Source: Limnoglobus roseus (GTDB taxonomy: Bacteria; Planctomycetota; Planctomycetia; Gemmatales; Gemmataceae). Taken from it: 64,000 nucleotides of DNA. A program made the position numbers and the translations under genes. Positions 51,584-61,766 of the stretch are shown in pieces. The DNA lies in NCBI RefSeq assembly GCF_008254045.1, contig NZ_CP042425.1, positions 8,384,163-8,448,162 on the forward strand, read 5' to 3'. Position 1 is the first letter of the stretch, and each line of letters begins with the position of its first letter. Under the pieces are notes generated by a model. It was given only the letters and a program-made list of their open reading frames with translations, had not been told where the DNA came from and made no database searches.

Positions 51584-53197
51584 ATGCCCGATCCGCTGTT
51601 CACGCCGGAAGTGCGGTTGATGCTCGAAGAGCAGGACGCCGACGGACTCCGGGCCATCTGCGAAGACCTGCACCCGGCCACGATGGCCGGCGTTCTCGAC
51701 GGCTTCCCGCCGGAACAACTCTGGGACATCCTCGGCCACGCCGACGTCCGCAAACAGGCGAGCATCTTCGAATACCTGCCCCACCCGCTTCAGGAAGAAA
51801 TGCTGTCGGTGGACCGGCCGCAAGCCGGGGCGATCATCGGCAAGATGTCGCACGACGACCGCGTGGACATCATGCGCCGCGTGCCGGCCGAGGTCCGCGA
51901 GCGACTGCTGCGCGTCGTGGACGAGGCCGAGCGCAAAGACATCGCGACGCTCGTCGAGTACGGGTTCAACACCGTCGGCGCGATCATGACGACCGACTAC
52001 GCCTGGCTGCCGCCGCACCTGAACGCTTTCGAGGCGATCGAACAGCTCCGCCAGCAAGCCCCCGACCGCGAGACGATTTATTACATCTACGTCCTCGACG
52101 AACTCGTCCGCCGCGAGAACGGCGGGAAGTGGTCGCGGAAACTCCTCGGTGCGATCTCGCTGCGCGACCTGATCCTCGCGCCCAAGGGAGCACTGATCCG
52201 CGACATGATGAGCGACGAGATCGTGTCGCTGAAGTACGACGACCCGGCCGAGAAGGCGGGGCAAATCCTCGCCCGGTACGACTTCATCGCCATCCCGGTG
52301 CTCGACCCGGACGGCGGGATGCTCGGCATCGTGACGCACGACGACGTGATCGACGTGATCCAGGAGGAAGCGACTGAAGACCTCCAGCGGCAGGGCGGCG
52401 TCAGCCCGCTCGGCGAGAGCTACATGGACGCCAGCTTCTTCAAGATCTGGCGCAGCCGCGCGTTCTGGCTGTCGCTGTTGTTCGTGGCGGAACTCGCGAC
52501 GTTCTCGGTGATGTCCTACTTCGAAGACGCGATCGCCACCGTGGTCGTGCTGAGCCTCTTCGTGCCGCTCTGCATCTCAACAGGGGGCAACTCGGGGTCG
52601 CAGGCGTCCACGCTGATTACCCGCGCGCTGGCCCTGGGGGAAATCCAACTCTCCGACTGGAAGCGGCTCCTGCGCCGGGAACTGCTGATGGGCCTTGCGC
52701 TCGGCGTGACGCTCGGCGTCATCGCATTTTTCCGCGGGGCGTTAACGCCGGACGACACGCGCGGCGGGCCGCGCAAGGAAGCTGAGCCGTTCACCGTGCG
52801 AGTGGACGCCCCGCTCGTACAAGACGGGAAGGGCGACTACGTGGTTCCCGAAAAGTCGATCCTGAGCCGATCGACCGACCGGCCGGGGTACGTCCGTCTT
52901 CCGAAGAGTGGCACGCCGCCTTCCCAACGCACTGAAGGATCGGCGAAGGTCTACGACTTCCCGGCCGAGTGCGAGATTCGCACGGAGGCGGTCAGCGCGT
53001 GGAAGCTCGGGCAGGTCATCGCCATCTCCGTCCTCGGCATCTGCATCTGGGGCACGCTCGTCGGGGCCACGCTGCCGCTGGTGTTCCGCAGGTACGGCCT
53101 TGATCCGGCCATTGCATCCGGCCCGTTCGTGGCCACGTTTGTGGACGTGACCGGCATCTTCATCTTCTTCTCCGTGGCGAGTTGGCTGCTGCTGTAG
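51584..53197 (+). CDS. mgtE: Magnesium transporter MgtE
   Basis: 537 residues. Layout: N-terminal helical superhelix domain (about 1-125), two CBS domains (about 125-265) that sense Mg2+, a plug helix and five membrane helices (about 290-537). The pore-region motif STGGNSGSQAST is intact, with Asp in FVDVTGIFIFF near the last helix. The protein is longer than the usual 450 residues because of a soluble insert between helices 3 and 4 (about 385-465; contains RVDAPLVQDGKGDYVVPE). Within the first CBS domain there is also an extra charged loop (RRENGGKWSRK). Lies 37 bases after the kinase gene. Confidence 0.92.
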   Translation: MPDPLFTPEVRLMLEEQDADGLRAICEDLHPATMAGVLDGFPPEQLWDILGHADVRKQASIFEYLPHPLQEEMLSVDRPQAGAIIGKMSHDDRVDIMRRVPAEVRERLLRVVDEAERKDIATLVEYGFNTVGAIMTTDYAWLPPHLNAFEAIEQLRQQAPDRETIYYIYVLDELVRRENGGKWSRKLLGAISLRDLILAPKGALIRDMMSDEIVSLKYDDPAEKAGQILARYDFIAIPVLDPDGGMLGIVTHDDVIDVIQEEATEDLQRQGGVSPLGESYMDASFFKIWRSRAFWLSLLFVAELATFSVMSYFEDAIATVVVLSLFVPLCISTGGNSGSQASTLITRALALGEIQLSDWKRLLRRELLMGLALGVTLGVIAFFRGALTPDDTRGGPRKEAEPFTVRVDAPLVQDGKGDYVVPEKSILSRSTDRPGYVRLPKSGTPPSQRTEGSAKVYDFPAECEIRTEAVSAWKLGQVIAISVLGICIWGTLVGATLPLVFRRYGLDPAIASGPFVATFVDVTGIFIFFSVASWLLL

Positions 53198-53339
53198 AAT
53201 CCGATCGTGCGGATTGTGCCGGTTGGATCGCCCGGATTCGTTAGCGGGGCGGCGACGGGTTCATCCTTCCTCCGCCACGAATGCCGATGAACGAAGGTGA
53301 GCCACCGTAGGCTCGTTCGCCCGGCAAGGATTGTCCCCG

Positions 53340-54167
53340 ATGGCCAGTGACTCGGCCCAGCCCGCTCCCGGCATCGTGTCGAGTATCGCCGACTCGCTGG
53401 TCGCGCTCGGCGACTGGACCGCGTTCTCGTGGCGTGCCGTCACCGGGTTGCTCACGCGGCATTTCAAGCGCCGCGAGTTGATGCACCTCTGCCTCGTCGT
53501 CGGCCTCGACAGCGTCGGCGTCATTGCCATCACCGGCACGTTCATCGGCATGGTGCTGGCCGTGCAGGCGTACAGTCAGTTCCACCAGATCGGCCTCGAC
53601 ACGTCGCTCGGGGCCGTCATTCACATGTCGGTCGTCCGCGAACTCGGCCCGGTGCTGACGGCCGTCATGCTCGCCGGTCGCGTCGGCAGCGCGATGGCGG
53701 CGGAACTCGGCACGATGCGCGTCACCGAGCAACTCGACGCCCTCGCCTGCCTCGGCGTGGACCCGGTGCGGTTCCTGGTCGCCCCGCGGTTCCTGGCGGC
53801 CGTGCTGATGATCCCGATGTTGACCGTCCTCGCGGACATCATGGGGTTGATCGGCAGCAGCTTCGTCTGCTTGCGGGTGTACCACATCGATGCGTACCAT
53901 TACTGGGAGCACACGCGGGCGTTCGTCGGCTTCTGGGACGTGTTCGTCGGCCTCGTGAAGTCGGTCGCCTTCGGCGGCGTAACCGCCCTGATCGCCTGCC
54001 ACCGCGGCTTCCACGGCACGGCCGGGGCGGAGGGCGTCGGCCGGGCGGCGACGCAGTCGTTCGTGATCTCGTTCATCGTCATCCTGGCTCTCGACTTCGT
54101 CTTCGGCCTGCTGGCGAACAGCGTCCACGACATGATCTGGCCGCCGAGCGGCTCGAAGCCCTTCTGA
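53340..54167 (+). CDS. mlaE: ABC transporter permease, MlaE family
   Basis: 275 residues from the ATG at 53340. Permease of the Mla-type phospholipid or hydrophobic-molecule transporter in the inner membrane. The signature block RELGPVLTAVMLAGRVGSAMAAELGTM is very well kept, followed by EQLDALACLGVDPVRFLVAPR and about five hydrophobic helices. It leads an operon with the ATPase gene (9 bases away) and the MCE-domain gene, the usual MlaE-F-D set. Confidence 0.93.
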   Translation: MASDSAQPAPGIVSSIADSLVALGDWTAFSWRAVTGLLTRHFKRRELMHLCLVVGLDSVGVIAITGTFIGMVLAVQAYSQFHQIGLDTSLGAVIHMSVVRELGPVLTAVMLAGRVGSAMAAELGTMRVTEQLDALACLGVDPVRFLVAPRFLAAVLMIPMLTVLADIMGLIGSSFVCLRVYHIDAYHYWEHTRAFVGFWDVFVGLVKSVAFGGVTALIACHRGFHGTAGAEGVGRAATQSFVISFIVILALDFVFGLLANSVHDMIWPPSGSKPF

Positions 54168-54176
54168 GGAACCGCG

Positions 54177-54947
54177 GTGAGTGAGCCCCTGATCCAACTG
54201 CAAAGCGTCGGCGTCCGGTTCGGCACGCACGACGTGCTGCGCGGCGTCAGCCTCGACATCTTCCCGCAACAGACGGTCGCGTTCATCGGCGAGAGCGGGT
54301 GCGGCAAAACGTGCCTGCTGAAACTCGTCGTGGGGTTGCTCCAGCCAACGGCCGGCGACGTACTGTTTCAGGGGAAATCACTCCGCTCGTTAAACGAAAA
54401 AGAACTGACGGCGATGCGGCTGCGCGTCGGGTTTCTCTTCCAGAGTGCGGCCCTGTTCGACAGCCTGAACGTGTTCGACAACGTCGCCTTCGGCCTGAAG
54501 GCGAAGGGGGGCGTCGCCGAGGCGGACGTCTCGGCTCGCGTCGTCGAGCGGTTGCAAGAAGTCGGCCTGCCGGACGGCGTGCGGGTGAAGATGCCGAGCG
54601 AACTCTCCGGAGGGATGCGGAAGCGCGTAGGGTTGGCGAGGGCATTGGCCCTCGATCCGAACGTGATGCTCTACGACGAGCCGACGACCGGACTCGACCC
54701 GGTGATGACCGACGTGATTAACGAACTGATTTTGCAGACGCGAACCAAGCGGCCGGTGACGAGCGTGATCGTCACGCACGAGATGCGGACGGTCCACAAG
54801 GTCGCCGATCGGGTGGTGATGTTCTACCCGCTGAGTCGGCTGGCCGAGGGCGAACCGCAAATGATCTACGACGGCCCGCCCGACGGCCTAGCGACCGCGG
54901 CCGACCCCCGCGTGCGGCAGTTCGTCGAAGGCCGGGCGGGAGCTTAA
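54177..54947 (+). CDS. mlaF: ABC transporter ATP-binding protein, MlaF family
   Basis: 256 residues, GTG start at 54177 with GAGGA shortly upstream. Walker A GESGCGKTCLLKL, Q-loop FLFQSAALFDSL, ABC signature LSGGMRKRVGLARAL, Walker B VMLYDEPTTGLDP and the switch His in VIVTHEM are all present. The GMRKR version of the signature is typical of MlaF. Forms the ATPase of the complex with MlaE. A palindromic repeat separates it from the mlaD-type gene. Confidence 0.94.
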   Translation: MSEPLIQLQSVGVRFGTHDVLRGVSLDIFPQQTVAFIGESGCGKTCLLKLVVGLLQPTAGDVLFQGKSLRSLNEKELTAMRLRVGFLFQSAALFDSLNVFDNVAFGLKAKGGVAEADVSARVVERLQEVGLPDGVRVKMPSELSGGMRKRVGLARALALDPNVMLYDEPTTGLDPVMTDVINELILQTRTKRPVTSVIVTHEMRTVHKVADRVVMFYPLSRLAEGEPQMIYDGPPDGLATAADPRVRQFVEGRAGA

Positions 54948-54948
54948 T

Positions 54949-55080
54949 CCCCTCGCCCCCGACTTTTGCGGGGGAGAGGGTTAGGGTGAGGGGGCGAGCT
55001 TTCTCCCCTCGGAAACTCGTCTCGAACGGAGGCGGGCTTTCCCCCTAACCCTCTCCCCCCGCAAAGCCGGGGGCGAGGGA
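54949..55080. repeat. Large imperfect palindrome with CCCTAACCCTCTCCCC-type arms
   Basis: The left arm (about 54950-54994) CCCTCGCCCCCGACTTTTGC followed by GGGGGAGAGGGTTAGGG pairs with CCCCCTAACCCTCTCCCCCC and its continuation GCAAAGCCGGGGGCGAGGG at 55041-55079. About 46 bases separate the arms. The CCCTAACCCTCTCCC core is common in intergenic repeats of many bacteria. It sits inside the mla operon between mlaF and the mlaD-type gene. Confidence 0.78.
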
Positions 55081-55125
55081 AGAAGATCGGCCCGACCACG
55101 GGCGGCTTCGGAAAGGACATTCATC

Positions 55126-56649
55126 ATGGCAGAGCGCAGCGCGAAACTCCGGCTCGGCGTCTTCATGGCGATGGGCTTGTTCGGCCTCGCGGGGTTGGCG
55201 ATCCTGTTCGGCGGCGCGCCACGGCTGTTCGACAACCGCGAGATATACGTCGTCACGTTCGGCGAAGCCCCCGGCCTTGCCCCCGGCACTCCGGTTCGCA
55301 AGTCCGGCGTCCGCATCGGCGAAGTCACTGCCCTCGATCTTGACCAGGAAACAGGGCAGGTGAAGGCGACGATCCGCGTCGATAAGCGATACCTGCCGCG
55401 GCAGAACGAAGAGGCGACCATCTTCCGCGGCCTTCTCAGCGGCGACACGTCACTCGACTTCATCCCGAAGGTGACGGCCGATGGCCAACCCGTCACGACG
55501 CGCGGCGATACTTACCCGGTCAACGTCGAGATCACCGGCCAAACGCCGATCAACCCGAACACACTAGTCCGCCAAGCGTCTGGCGTGCTACCGAGCGCAC
55601 AGGAGTCGATGGCCCGCATCCTCAACTCGGTGCAGCGGGTCGAGCAGGCCGTGCCGAAGGTTGAGCAGGCGTTCATCGAAATCGCCGGGTTGGCCCGCAG
55701 CAGCCGCGAGTTCGTCCCGGAACTGCGTCGAACGAACGAGAAGGTGCAGGCCATCCTCGCGTTTGCCGATCCGCAGGGCGGTAACGAGAAGCCGGGCGAG
55801 GCCGGGCTGAAGACGACGCTCAACGACCTCCGCGACCTGATCCGCACGGCCAAGCCGCTGGTGGAGGACTTGCGCAAGGTCATCAAGGACAACGAGTCCG
55901 AACTGAACGCCACGCTGAAGGCCGTCCGCACGACCGCCGAGGAGGCGAAGGATTTGCTGTCGGTCGACAACCGGAAGGCGTTCTCGGAGACGCTCAAAAA
56001 CGTGTCGATCGCCAGCGACGACTTCATCAAGACCCTCCGCCTCGCCGGAATCTTCCTCGACCAAGGGGAGAAAACGCTCAAGGAGTTCAACGGCCGGTGG
56101 CCGCGGTTCGACGAGATTCTGACCTCGACCAACAGCGCCGTGAAGTCGGCCGACAGTGCGTTCAAGAGTGCGGACAGTGCGATGAAGGACGTCCAATCGG
56201 TTACGAAGCCGCTGGCCGAGAGCACCGGCCCGATCTTCAAAAACGTGGGGACGGCGTCCGACGAACTGGCGAAGACGCTCGTCGAACTGCGGGCGACGAT
56301 CCACGCCATCAACCGCTCGGACGGCACCCTGCAAAAGGTGATTACCGACCCGACGCTGTACAACCAACTGAACGAGTCAGCGTTGGCCCTGACCCGTACT
56401 CTTCAGCGAGCCGAGAAAGTCGCGGCCGATCTACAAGTGTTCTCGGACAAAGTCGCCCGTCGGCCGGAACTCATCGGCGTCGGCGGTGCGCTGAAGCAGA
56501 ACAGCGGCCTGAAGGAATCACCATCGGCCACAACGCGGGAAGAGGCTCTGCGACCGACGCCGTTGCCGCCAACGCCGGTCGGCCCCATCGTGCCAGCGTA
56601 CCGCCAACCGCTGTTGCCGCGGAGCGGCGGGGACTTGCCGCCGCGGTGA
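55126..56649 (+). CDS. mlaD: MCE/MlaD-domain protein
   Basis: 507 residues; AAGGAC lies before the ATG. One N-terminal membrane helix (about 12-32, FMAMGLFGLAGLAILF) anchors a periplasmic MCE domain (about 38-125) with APGLAPGTPVRKSGVRIGEV, then a long alpha-helical region (about 150-460) with heptad-like alternation, longer than the E. coli MlaD (183 residues) and closer in size to PqiB/YebT or Mce proteins with needle-like helices. The C-terminal 45 residues are Pro/Ala/Arg-rich. Probably forms the substrate tunnel for MlaEF. Its stop touches the stop of the convergent gene with no base between. Confidence 0.88.
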   Translation: MAERSAKLRLGVFMAMGLFGLAGLAILFGGAPRLFDNREIYVVTFGEAPGLAPGTPVRKSGVRIGEVTALDLDQETGQVKATIRVDKRYLPRQNEEATIFRGLLSGDTSLDFIPKVTADGQPVTTRGDTYPVNVEITGQTPINPNTLVRQASGVLPSAQESMARILNSVQRVEQAVPKVEQAFIEIAGLARSSREFVPELRRTNEKVQAILAFADPQGGNEKPGEAGLKTTLNDLRDLIRTAKPLVEDLRKVIKDNESELNATLKAVRTTAEEAKDLLSVDNRKAFSETLKNVSIASDDFIKTLRLAGIFLDQGEKTLKEFNGRWPRFDEILTSTNSAVKSADSAFKSADSAMKDVQSVTKPLAESTGPIFKNVGTASDELAKTLVELRATIHAINRSDGTLQKVITDPTLYNQLNESALALTRTLQRAEKVAADLQVFSDKVARRPELIGVGGALKQNSGLKESPSATTREEALRPTPLPPTPVGPIVPAYRQPLLPRSGGDLPPR

Positions 56650-57462
56650 TTAGCTTCTTCGGTTGAAAGCGAGAGAAACCGACCGTCGCGGCCGCTTCAG
56701 ATCGTGAGGCCACGGAGCACGCCAACTCAGCCGACCGGTCCCGCCGCAGATTTCGCACGGCTCGCCGACGGGGCAGAAGTTTTCTTCCCCCTCGCCGCCG
56801 CACGCCTCGCAATCATGGCCCTCACGGCCGGGCATGTCGTCAAACCACTCATAAAGGTCAAACTCAGGTTCTTCCGGATCGATTTCGTCGAGGCCGTGTT
56901 CGAATGCTAGGCCGTCATTGCCGATGCCAACTTGGGCTAACCCACCGTAATCATCTGCGTCCCATGCAGCGAACTCCTGAAATGGCACGAGGCTAATTGG
57001 ACTGGCCAGTAGCAGGGATCGAAACGCTGCTATGACTGTCGATCGCATGTCTGGCGAGGTGCATGATCGCGAGAACTCGAAACGTGGTTCACCGCCAAGT
57101 GATACATCGTCGCAAACGAAGGGATGAATCTCGACCCGCCCGAAAAGATCTCTAACGGCCGCAAGAAATGGAACTTGCAGAAGCCCGCCGTTATCATCGC
57201 CGGGGACCAGCGGCCGCATGCGAAACTCGGCCATGATGCGAGACCGTAGCCAGATTGATGGAAACGAGTAGAGATCGCCGGTCACACCGCAGTATTGTTG
57301 GGCGGCACGGAACCGCGGGTCATCCCGCGTCGCGGCGTCGAAAACCTCGATCTTGTACACAGTGGCCCGATCGTCGAAGTCCATTAATGCCGGTACGAAG
57401 ATGACGCCATCGTGTTCGCGTCGGATGTCGAGAACGTCAACGATGGTCACGCCCGGAAGCAT
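56650..57462 (-). CDS. Hypothetical protein with DnaJ-type zinc motif
   Basis: 270 residues if read from the ATG at 57462; no ribosome site is visible and a start farther upstream is possible. The main part is mixed alpha/beta without known domain (VTIVDVLDIRREHDGVIFVP, FPSIWLRSRIMAEFRM). The C-terminal segment reads CEACGGEGEENFCPVGEPCE and ICGGTGR, a CxxCGGxG pair as in DnaJ zinc-binding or related small domains. The middle is less GC-rich than neighbouring genes and uses more A/T-ending codons. It might have been acquired from elsewhere. The 3' end abuts mlaD. Confidence 0.68.
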   Translation of the reverse strand: MLPGVTIVDVLDIRREHDGVIFVPALMDFDDRATVYKIEVFDAATRDDPRFRAAQQYCGVTGDLYSFPSIWLRSRIMAEFRMRPLVPGDDNGGLLQVPFLAAVRDLFGRVEIHPFVCDDVSLGGEPRFEFSRSCTSPDMRSTVIAAFRSLLLASPISLVPFQEFAAWDADDYGGLAQVGIGNDGLAFEHGLDEIDPEEPEFDLYEWFDDMPGREGHDCEACGGEGEENFCPVGEPCEICGGTGRLSWRAPWPHDLKRPRRSVSLAFNRRS

Positions 57463-57547
57463 GGGAACGCCCGCCGTGGTGGGAAAGTGTCCTCTGGGGG
57501 TGGAAAGAGTAACGCGCCGCCGGCGGCGGCCGCGATGTCGGAAGGGG

Positions 57548-58381
57548 TTACGGCTTGTCGAATACACTCAACTCAAAGACGCCGGGGACTTCGTACTCGA
57601 TCTTCGTCCAATTCGTCAGGGACACGGTCCCAATCGCGTACTGGACGCGATTCGGCAACAACACCCCCGCAACCGGGGCCAGGTCGAAGAGTTCCAGCGA
57701 GCGAGTCGCAACCTGACCGCTCTCCTTTCCTTCGTAGGTGATTCGCTTCAGGCGGTTCGTCTTGCCGTCCACCGACAGGAGGACCGGCGGCGCGTCGCCG
57801 ACCCAGACTCGCACGACCGCGTCGCTGCCGGCTTTCGATTCGCGGGCCGTCACGGCGGTCAGCTTTTCGTCCGCGAGCGGGAAGAGGAACAACAGGCGGT
57901 CGCCCCGCACGTCCGGCAGCACCGTGTCCAGGTCGTCCGGCGTCATCTGGCTCGGCTGCGGGCCGAGAACCGGGAGCAGTTTCCAGCCGGTGTTGCCGTT
58001 CAGCGAGAAGGTGTCCGCGGCGTTACCCTTCGCCTCGGCCGAGTACGTCGCCCGGTACTGATCGCCCCAGATGAAAATCTCCATCGTGGCGTTCGATTGG
58101 ACCTCCGCGAATCGGACGACGCCCTTTCGCTTGACGTGGACCTTTTTGAGCTTGTCCACCATCGACGGCTGACTGCTGGTGTGAGCCATCAGCACGGCGT
58201 TAACCAAAGTCGCGGCAGCCGGCTCCGACTTGTCCGGCTTCGGCCCGGCGACCGGCGGCAGGTCGAGGGCCTTCGGGGCGGTGGAGTCGTCAAGTGGACG
58301 GGCGGTGTCGGCCGTCGGCGTACTTGGGCCGCACCCAGCGAACACGGCCAGCATCAGCGTGAAGATCGGGCGGAGGTTCAT
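57548..58381 (-). CDS. Putative lipoprotein, possibly LolA/LppX-like fold
   Basis: 277 residues. The lipobox LAVFAGC places the acylated Cys at 17. A linker rich in Pro, Thr and Ala is followed by a beta-rich domain (about 70-277) with VVRFAEVQSNATMEIFIWGD, NGNTGWKLLP and a FDLAPVAGVLLPNRVQY block. The strand order resembles the half-barrel of LolA-like lipid carriers, but this is a weak impression. Its start overlaps the ribH stop by 4 bases (ATGA), so the two are translationally coupled, though no functional tie is evident. Confidence 0.75.
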   Translation of the reverse strand: MNLRPIFTLMLAVFAGCGPSTPTADTARPLDDSTAPKALDLPPVAGPKPDKSEPAAATLVNAVLMAHTSSQPSMVDKLKKVHVKRKGVVRFAEVQSNATMEIFIWGDQYRATYSAEAKGNAADTFSLNGNTGWKLLPVLGPQPSQMTPDDLDTVLPDVRGDRLLFLFPLADEKLTAVTARESKAGSDAVVRVWVGDAPPVLLSVDGKTNRLKRITYEGKESGQVATRSLELFDLAPVAGVLLPNRVQYAIGTVSLTNWTKIEYEVPGVFELSVFDKP

Positions 58382-58851
58382 CGGCTACCTTCCGGCAGTT
58401 TCGCCAACAGGTTGACCATTTCGATGGCCGTGACCGCCGCCTCGTGCCCCTTGTTGCCGGCCTTTGCCCCGGCCCGGTTGATGGCCTGGTCGAGCGTGTC
58501 GGTCGTCAGCACGCCGAAGATCACCGGCACGCCGCAGTTGAGAGCGGCCGAGGCGATTCCGTTGGTAGCCGCCCCGGCGACGTAGTCGTAGTGGTCAGTG
58601 TCGCCGCGGATCACGCACCCGAGGCAAATGACGGCCGCGAACTTCCCGGACTTGCCGAGGCGTTGGGCCACCAGCGGAATCTCATACGCCCCTGGCACGC
58701 GAACCACGTCCACGCGGTCATCGGGCACACCGTGCCGCCGCAGGGCGTCCTGCGCGCCGGCGAGGAGTTGGTCGACGATGAAGGCGTTAAACCGGGCCGC
58801 GACGAGCACGAACCGGCCGGGCGGGGAAGAGAAATCACCTTCGTAAATCAT
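58378..58851 (-). CDS. ribH: 6,7-dimethyl-8-ribityllumazine synthase
   Basis: 157 residues, normal length. Condenses 5-amino-6-ribitylaminouracil and dihydroxybutanone phosphate in riboflavin synthesis. Clear motifs: AARFNAFIVDQLL, VPGAYEIPL, LGCVIRGDTDHYDYV with the catalytic-type His, and FGVLTTDTLDQA followed by the NKGHEAAVTAIEM helix. Other rib genes are not nearby. Followed by the overlapping lipoprotein gene. Confidence 0.94.
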   Translation of the reverse strand: MIYEGDFSSPPGRFVLVAARFNAFIVDQLLAGAQDALRRHGVPDDRVDVVRVPGAYEIPLVAQRLGKSGKFAAVICLGCVIRGDTDHYDYVAGAATNGIASAALNCGVPVIFGVLTTDTLDQAINRAGAKAGNKGHEAAVTAIEMVNLLAKLPEGSR

Positions 58852-58972
58852 GCGTCACCGGGGCCGGAACGGGATCGATACCAGTGGAGTTATCACGGCG
58901 AACCGCGGGTGACAACGGCGATCCGCACGGCCGAGCCTTGCGGATGCGATGGCGGGAAGGAGCATTCGGCGT

Positions 58973-60454
<1,482 letters not shown>

Positions 60455-60489
60455 CGTAGCCCCTCAAAGCAGTAAAGACGTGATTCGGG

Positions 60490-61086
60490 TCAGGCAGTCC
60501 AGGCGAGCAGGATTCGCTCGATCTCGTCGGCCAGGTCGTCGCGGGTCGTCGCGTTGTTCAGGATGACGTGGGCGTGTTTCTTCTTTTCCTCCGCCGGCAT
60601 CTGAGCCGCCTCGCGGGCGAGCAACTCGGCCTCCGTCCAACCGCTGCGGGCGGCGACGCGGGCCACCCGCACCTCGTGAGGGGCGTCCACGTAGATCAGC
60701 TTATCACAAACATCCTTCCATCCCGCCTCGATCAGCACGGCGGCGTCCAGCACGACGATTTTTTTCGCCGGGTCCGCTTGCCCTGCCGCCATCGCCTCCT
60801 CGCACAGTCGGCGGATACTCGGGAACACGATCGCTTCCAGGGCCGTCCGTTCGGCCGGGTCGCGGAAGACGATCTCGGCGATCTTGCGGCGGTCCACGCG
60901 GCCATCGTCTTTCAACACATTCCCCCATCGGGCCGCGAGTCTTTCGCGGACCGCGGGCAGTTCGAGGGCCGCGTGCCCCACGGCGTCGGCGTCAACGACA
61001 GCCCCTCCGAGGCGAGCGAGCACCGCGGCGGCGGCACTCTTGCCCGCCCCGATCGCGCCGATCAGGCCGATGGTGAGTTTCTTCAC
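60490..61086 (-). CDS. coaE: Dephospho-CoA kinase
   Basis: 198 residues, GTG start at 61086, whose GTGA overlaps the Uma2 stop by 4 bases. Phosphorylates dephospho-CoA, the last step of CoA synthesis. The P-loop GLIGAIGAGKSAAA is followed by VVDADAVGHAAL with the substrate Asp, FPSIRRLCEEA, VVLDAAVLIEAGW and the lid APHEVRVARVAARSGW. Length is normal. Adjacent to polA in many bacteria, here with a nuclease gene between. Confidence 0.94.
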   Translation of the reverse strand: MKKLTIGLIGAIGAGKSAAAAVLARLGGAVVDADAVGHAALELPAVRERLAARWGNVLKDDGRVDRRKIAEIVFRDPAERTALEAIVFPSIRRLCEEAMAAGQADPAKKIVVLDAAVLIEAGWKDVCDKLIYVDAPHEVRVARVAARSGWTEAELLAREAAQMPAEEKKKHAHVILNNATTRDDLADEIERILLAWTA

Positions 61087-61766
61087 GACGGGTTCTCGCC
61101 GCGTTGGGCCAGTATCGCCTTCAACCGCTCGACCTCAGCTTGGAGTTGGTCGGCCCGCTGCCGCTCGGCGTCGGCCCGCTGCCGCTCGGCGTCGGCCCGT
61201 TCTAGCCGCGTCGGGATGGGGACGTTGTTTCGCGCGTCGTAGAGCCGCAGCATCCGCCCTTCCGCCCGAAGTTTGAAGCCGAGTAGGCTCTCGATCATGC
61301 CGTCCGTGGGCCGTAGGCGGCCGTAGACCTCTCCGAGTCGATAGCCCTTCAAGGGCGTGCTGAGGTATGCCCCTTCGGGGTCGAAGAGGAAGTACTCCCG
61401 AACCCCCAGTTCCTCGTAGAGGAAGAACTTGTCCTCTTCATCAGTCTGATAGGTTCCCCGCGACGCGAACTCGAAGACCACGGCAGGGACCGCCCCGTTG
61501 TCTTCCCACGAGAAGAACGATCGCCGATCCCGTTGCCCGACGCCAGGCACGACCATCACGTCCGGGGCAACGCGCGCCTCGGGGTTACCCTCCTCCCAGT
61601 ACCAGAAGGCGTCCGTCGCGATGAAGACGTCCGACCGATCGGCGTAGAAGTCTTGCAAGGCTTGGTGCAGGAGCATCATCGCCTCGGCGTGGATCGGGGT
61701 TTCCGCCATCGGTTCGCCGTCCTCGCTCGGGTACTCGATCTCCGCGGTGGGCAGCCCGGTCGACAT
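61083..61766 (-). CDS. Uma2 family (DUF820) putative endonuclease with coiled-coil tail
   Basis: 227 residues from the ATG at 61766, which shares one base with the polA stop (TGATG). The nuclease-like core has the APDVMVVPG metal-binding Asp, AVVFEFASRGT with the E-x-x element, and EELGVREYFLFDPEG. The last 40 residues form a heptad-rich coiled coil (ERADAERQRADAERQRAD, then AEVERLKAIL). Unlike most Uma2 genes it sits inside a housekeeping operon, overlapping polA upstream and coaE downstream. The family's biological role is not settled. Confidence 0.85.
   Translation of the reverse strand: MSTGLPTAEIEYPSEDGEPMAETPIHAEAMMLLHQALQDFYADRSDVFIATDAFWYWEEGNPEARVAPDVMVVPGVGQRDRRSFFSWEDNGAVPAVVFEFASRGTYQTDEEDKFFLYEELGVREYFLFDPEGAYLSTPLKGYRLGEVYGRLRPTDGMIESLLGFKLRAEGRMLRLYDARNNVPIPTRLERADAERQRADAERQRADQLQAEVERLKAILAQRGENPS
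61151..61199 (-). repeat. 21-base tandem repeat in the Uma2 coiled-coil tail
   Basis: Two perfect copies of a 21-base unit (CGGCCCGCTGCCGCTCGGCG plus T) and the start of a third, encoding the DAERQRA heptad. The unit equals exactly one heptad, so copy-number change would lengthen the coiled coil without a frameshift. Confidence 0.9.
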
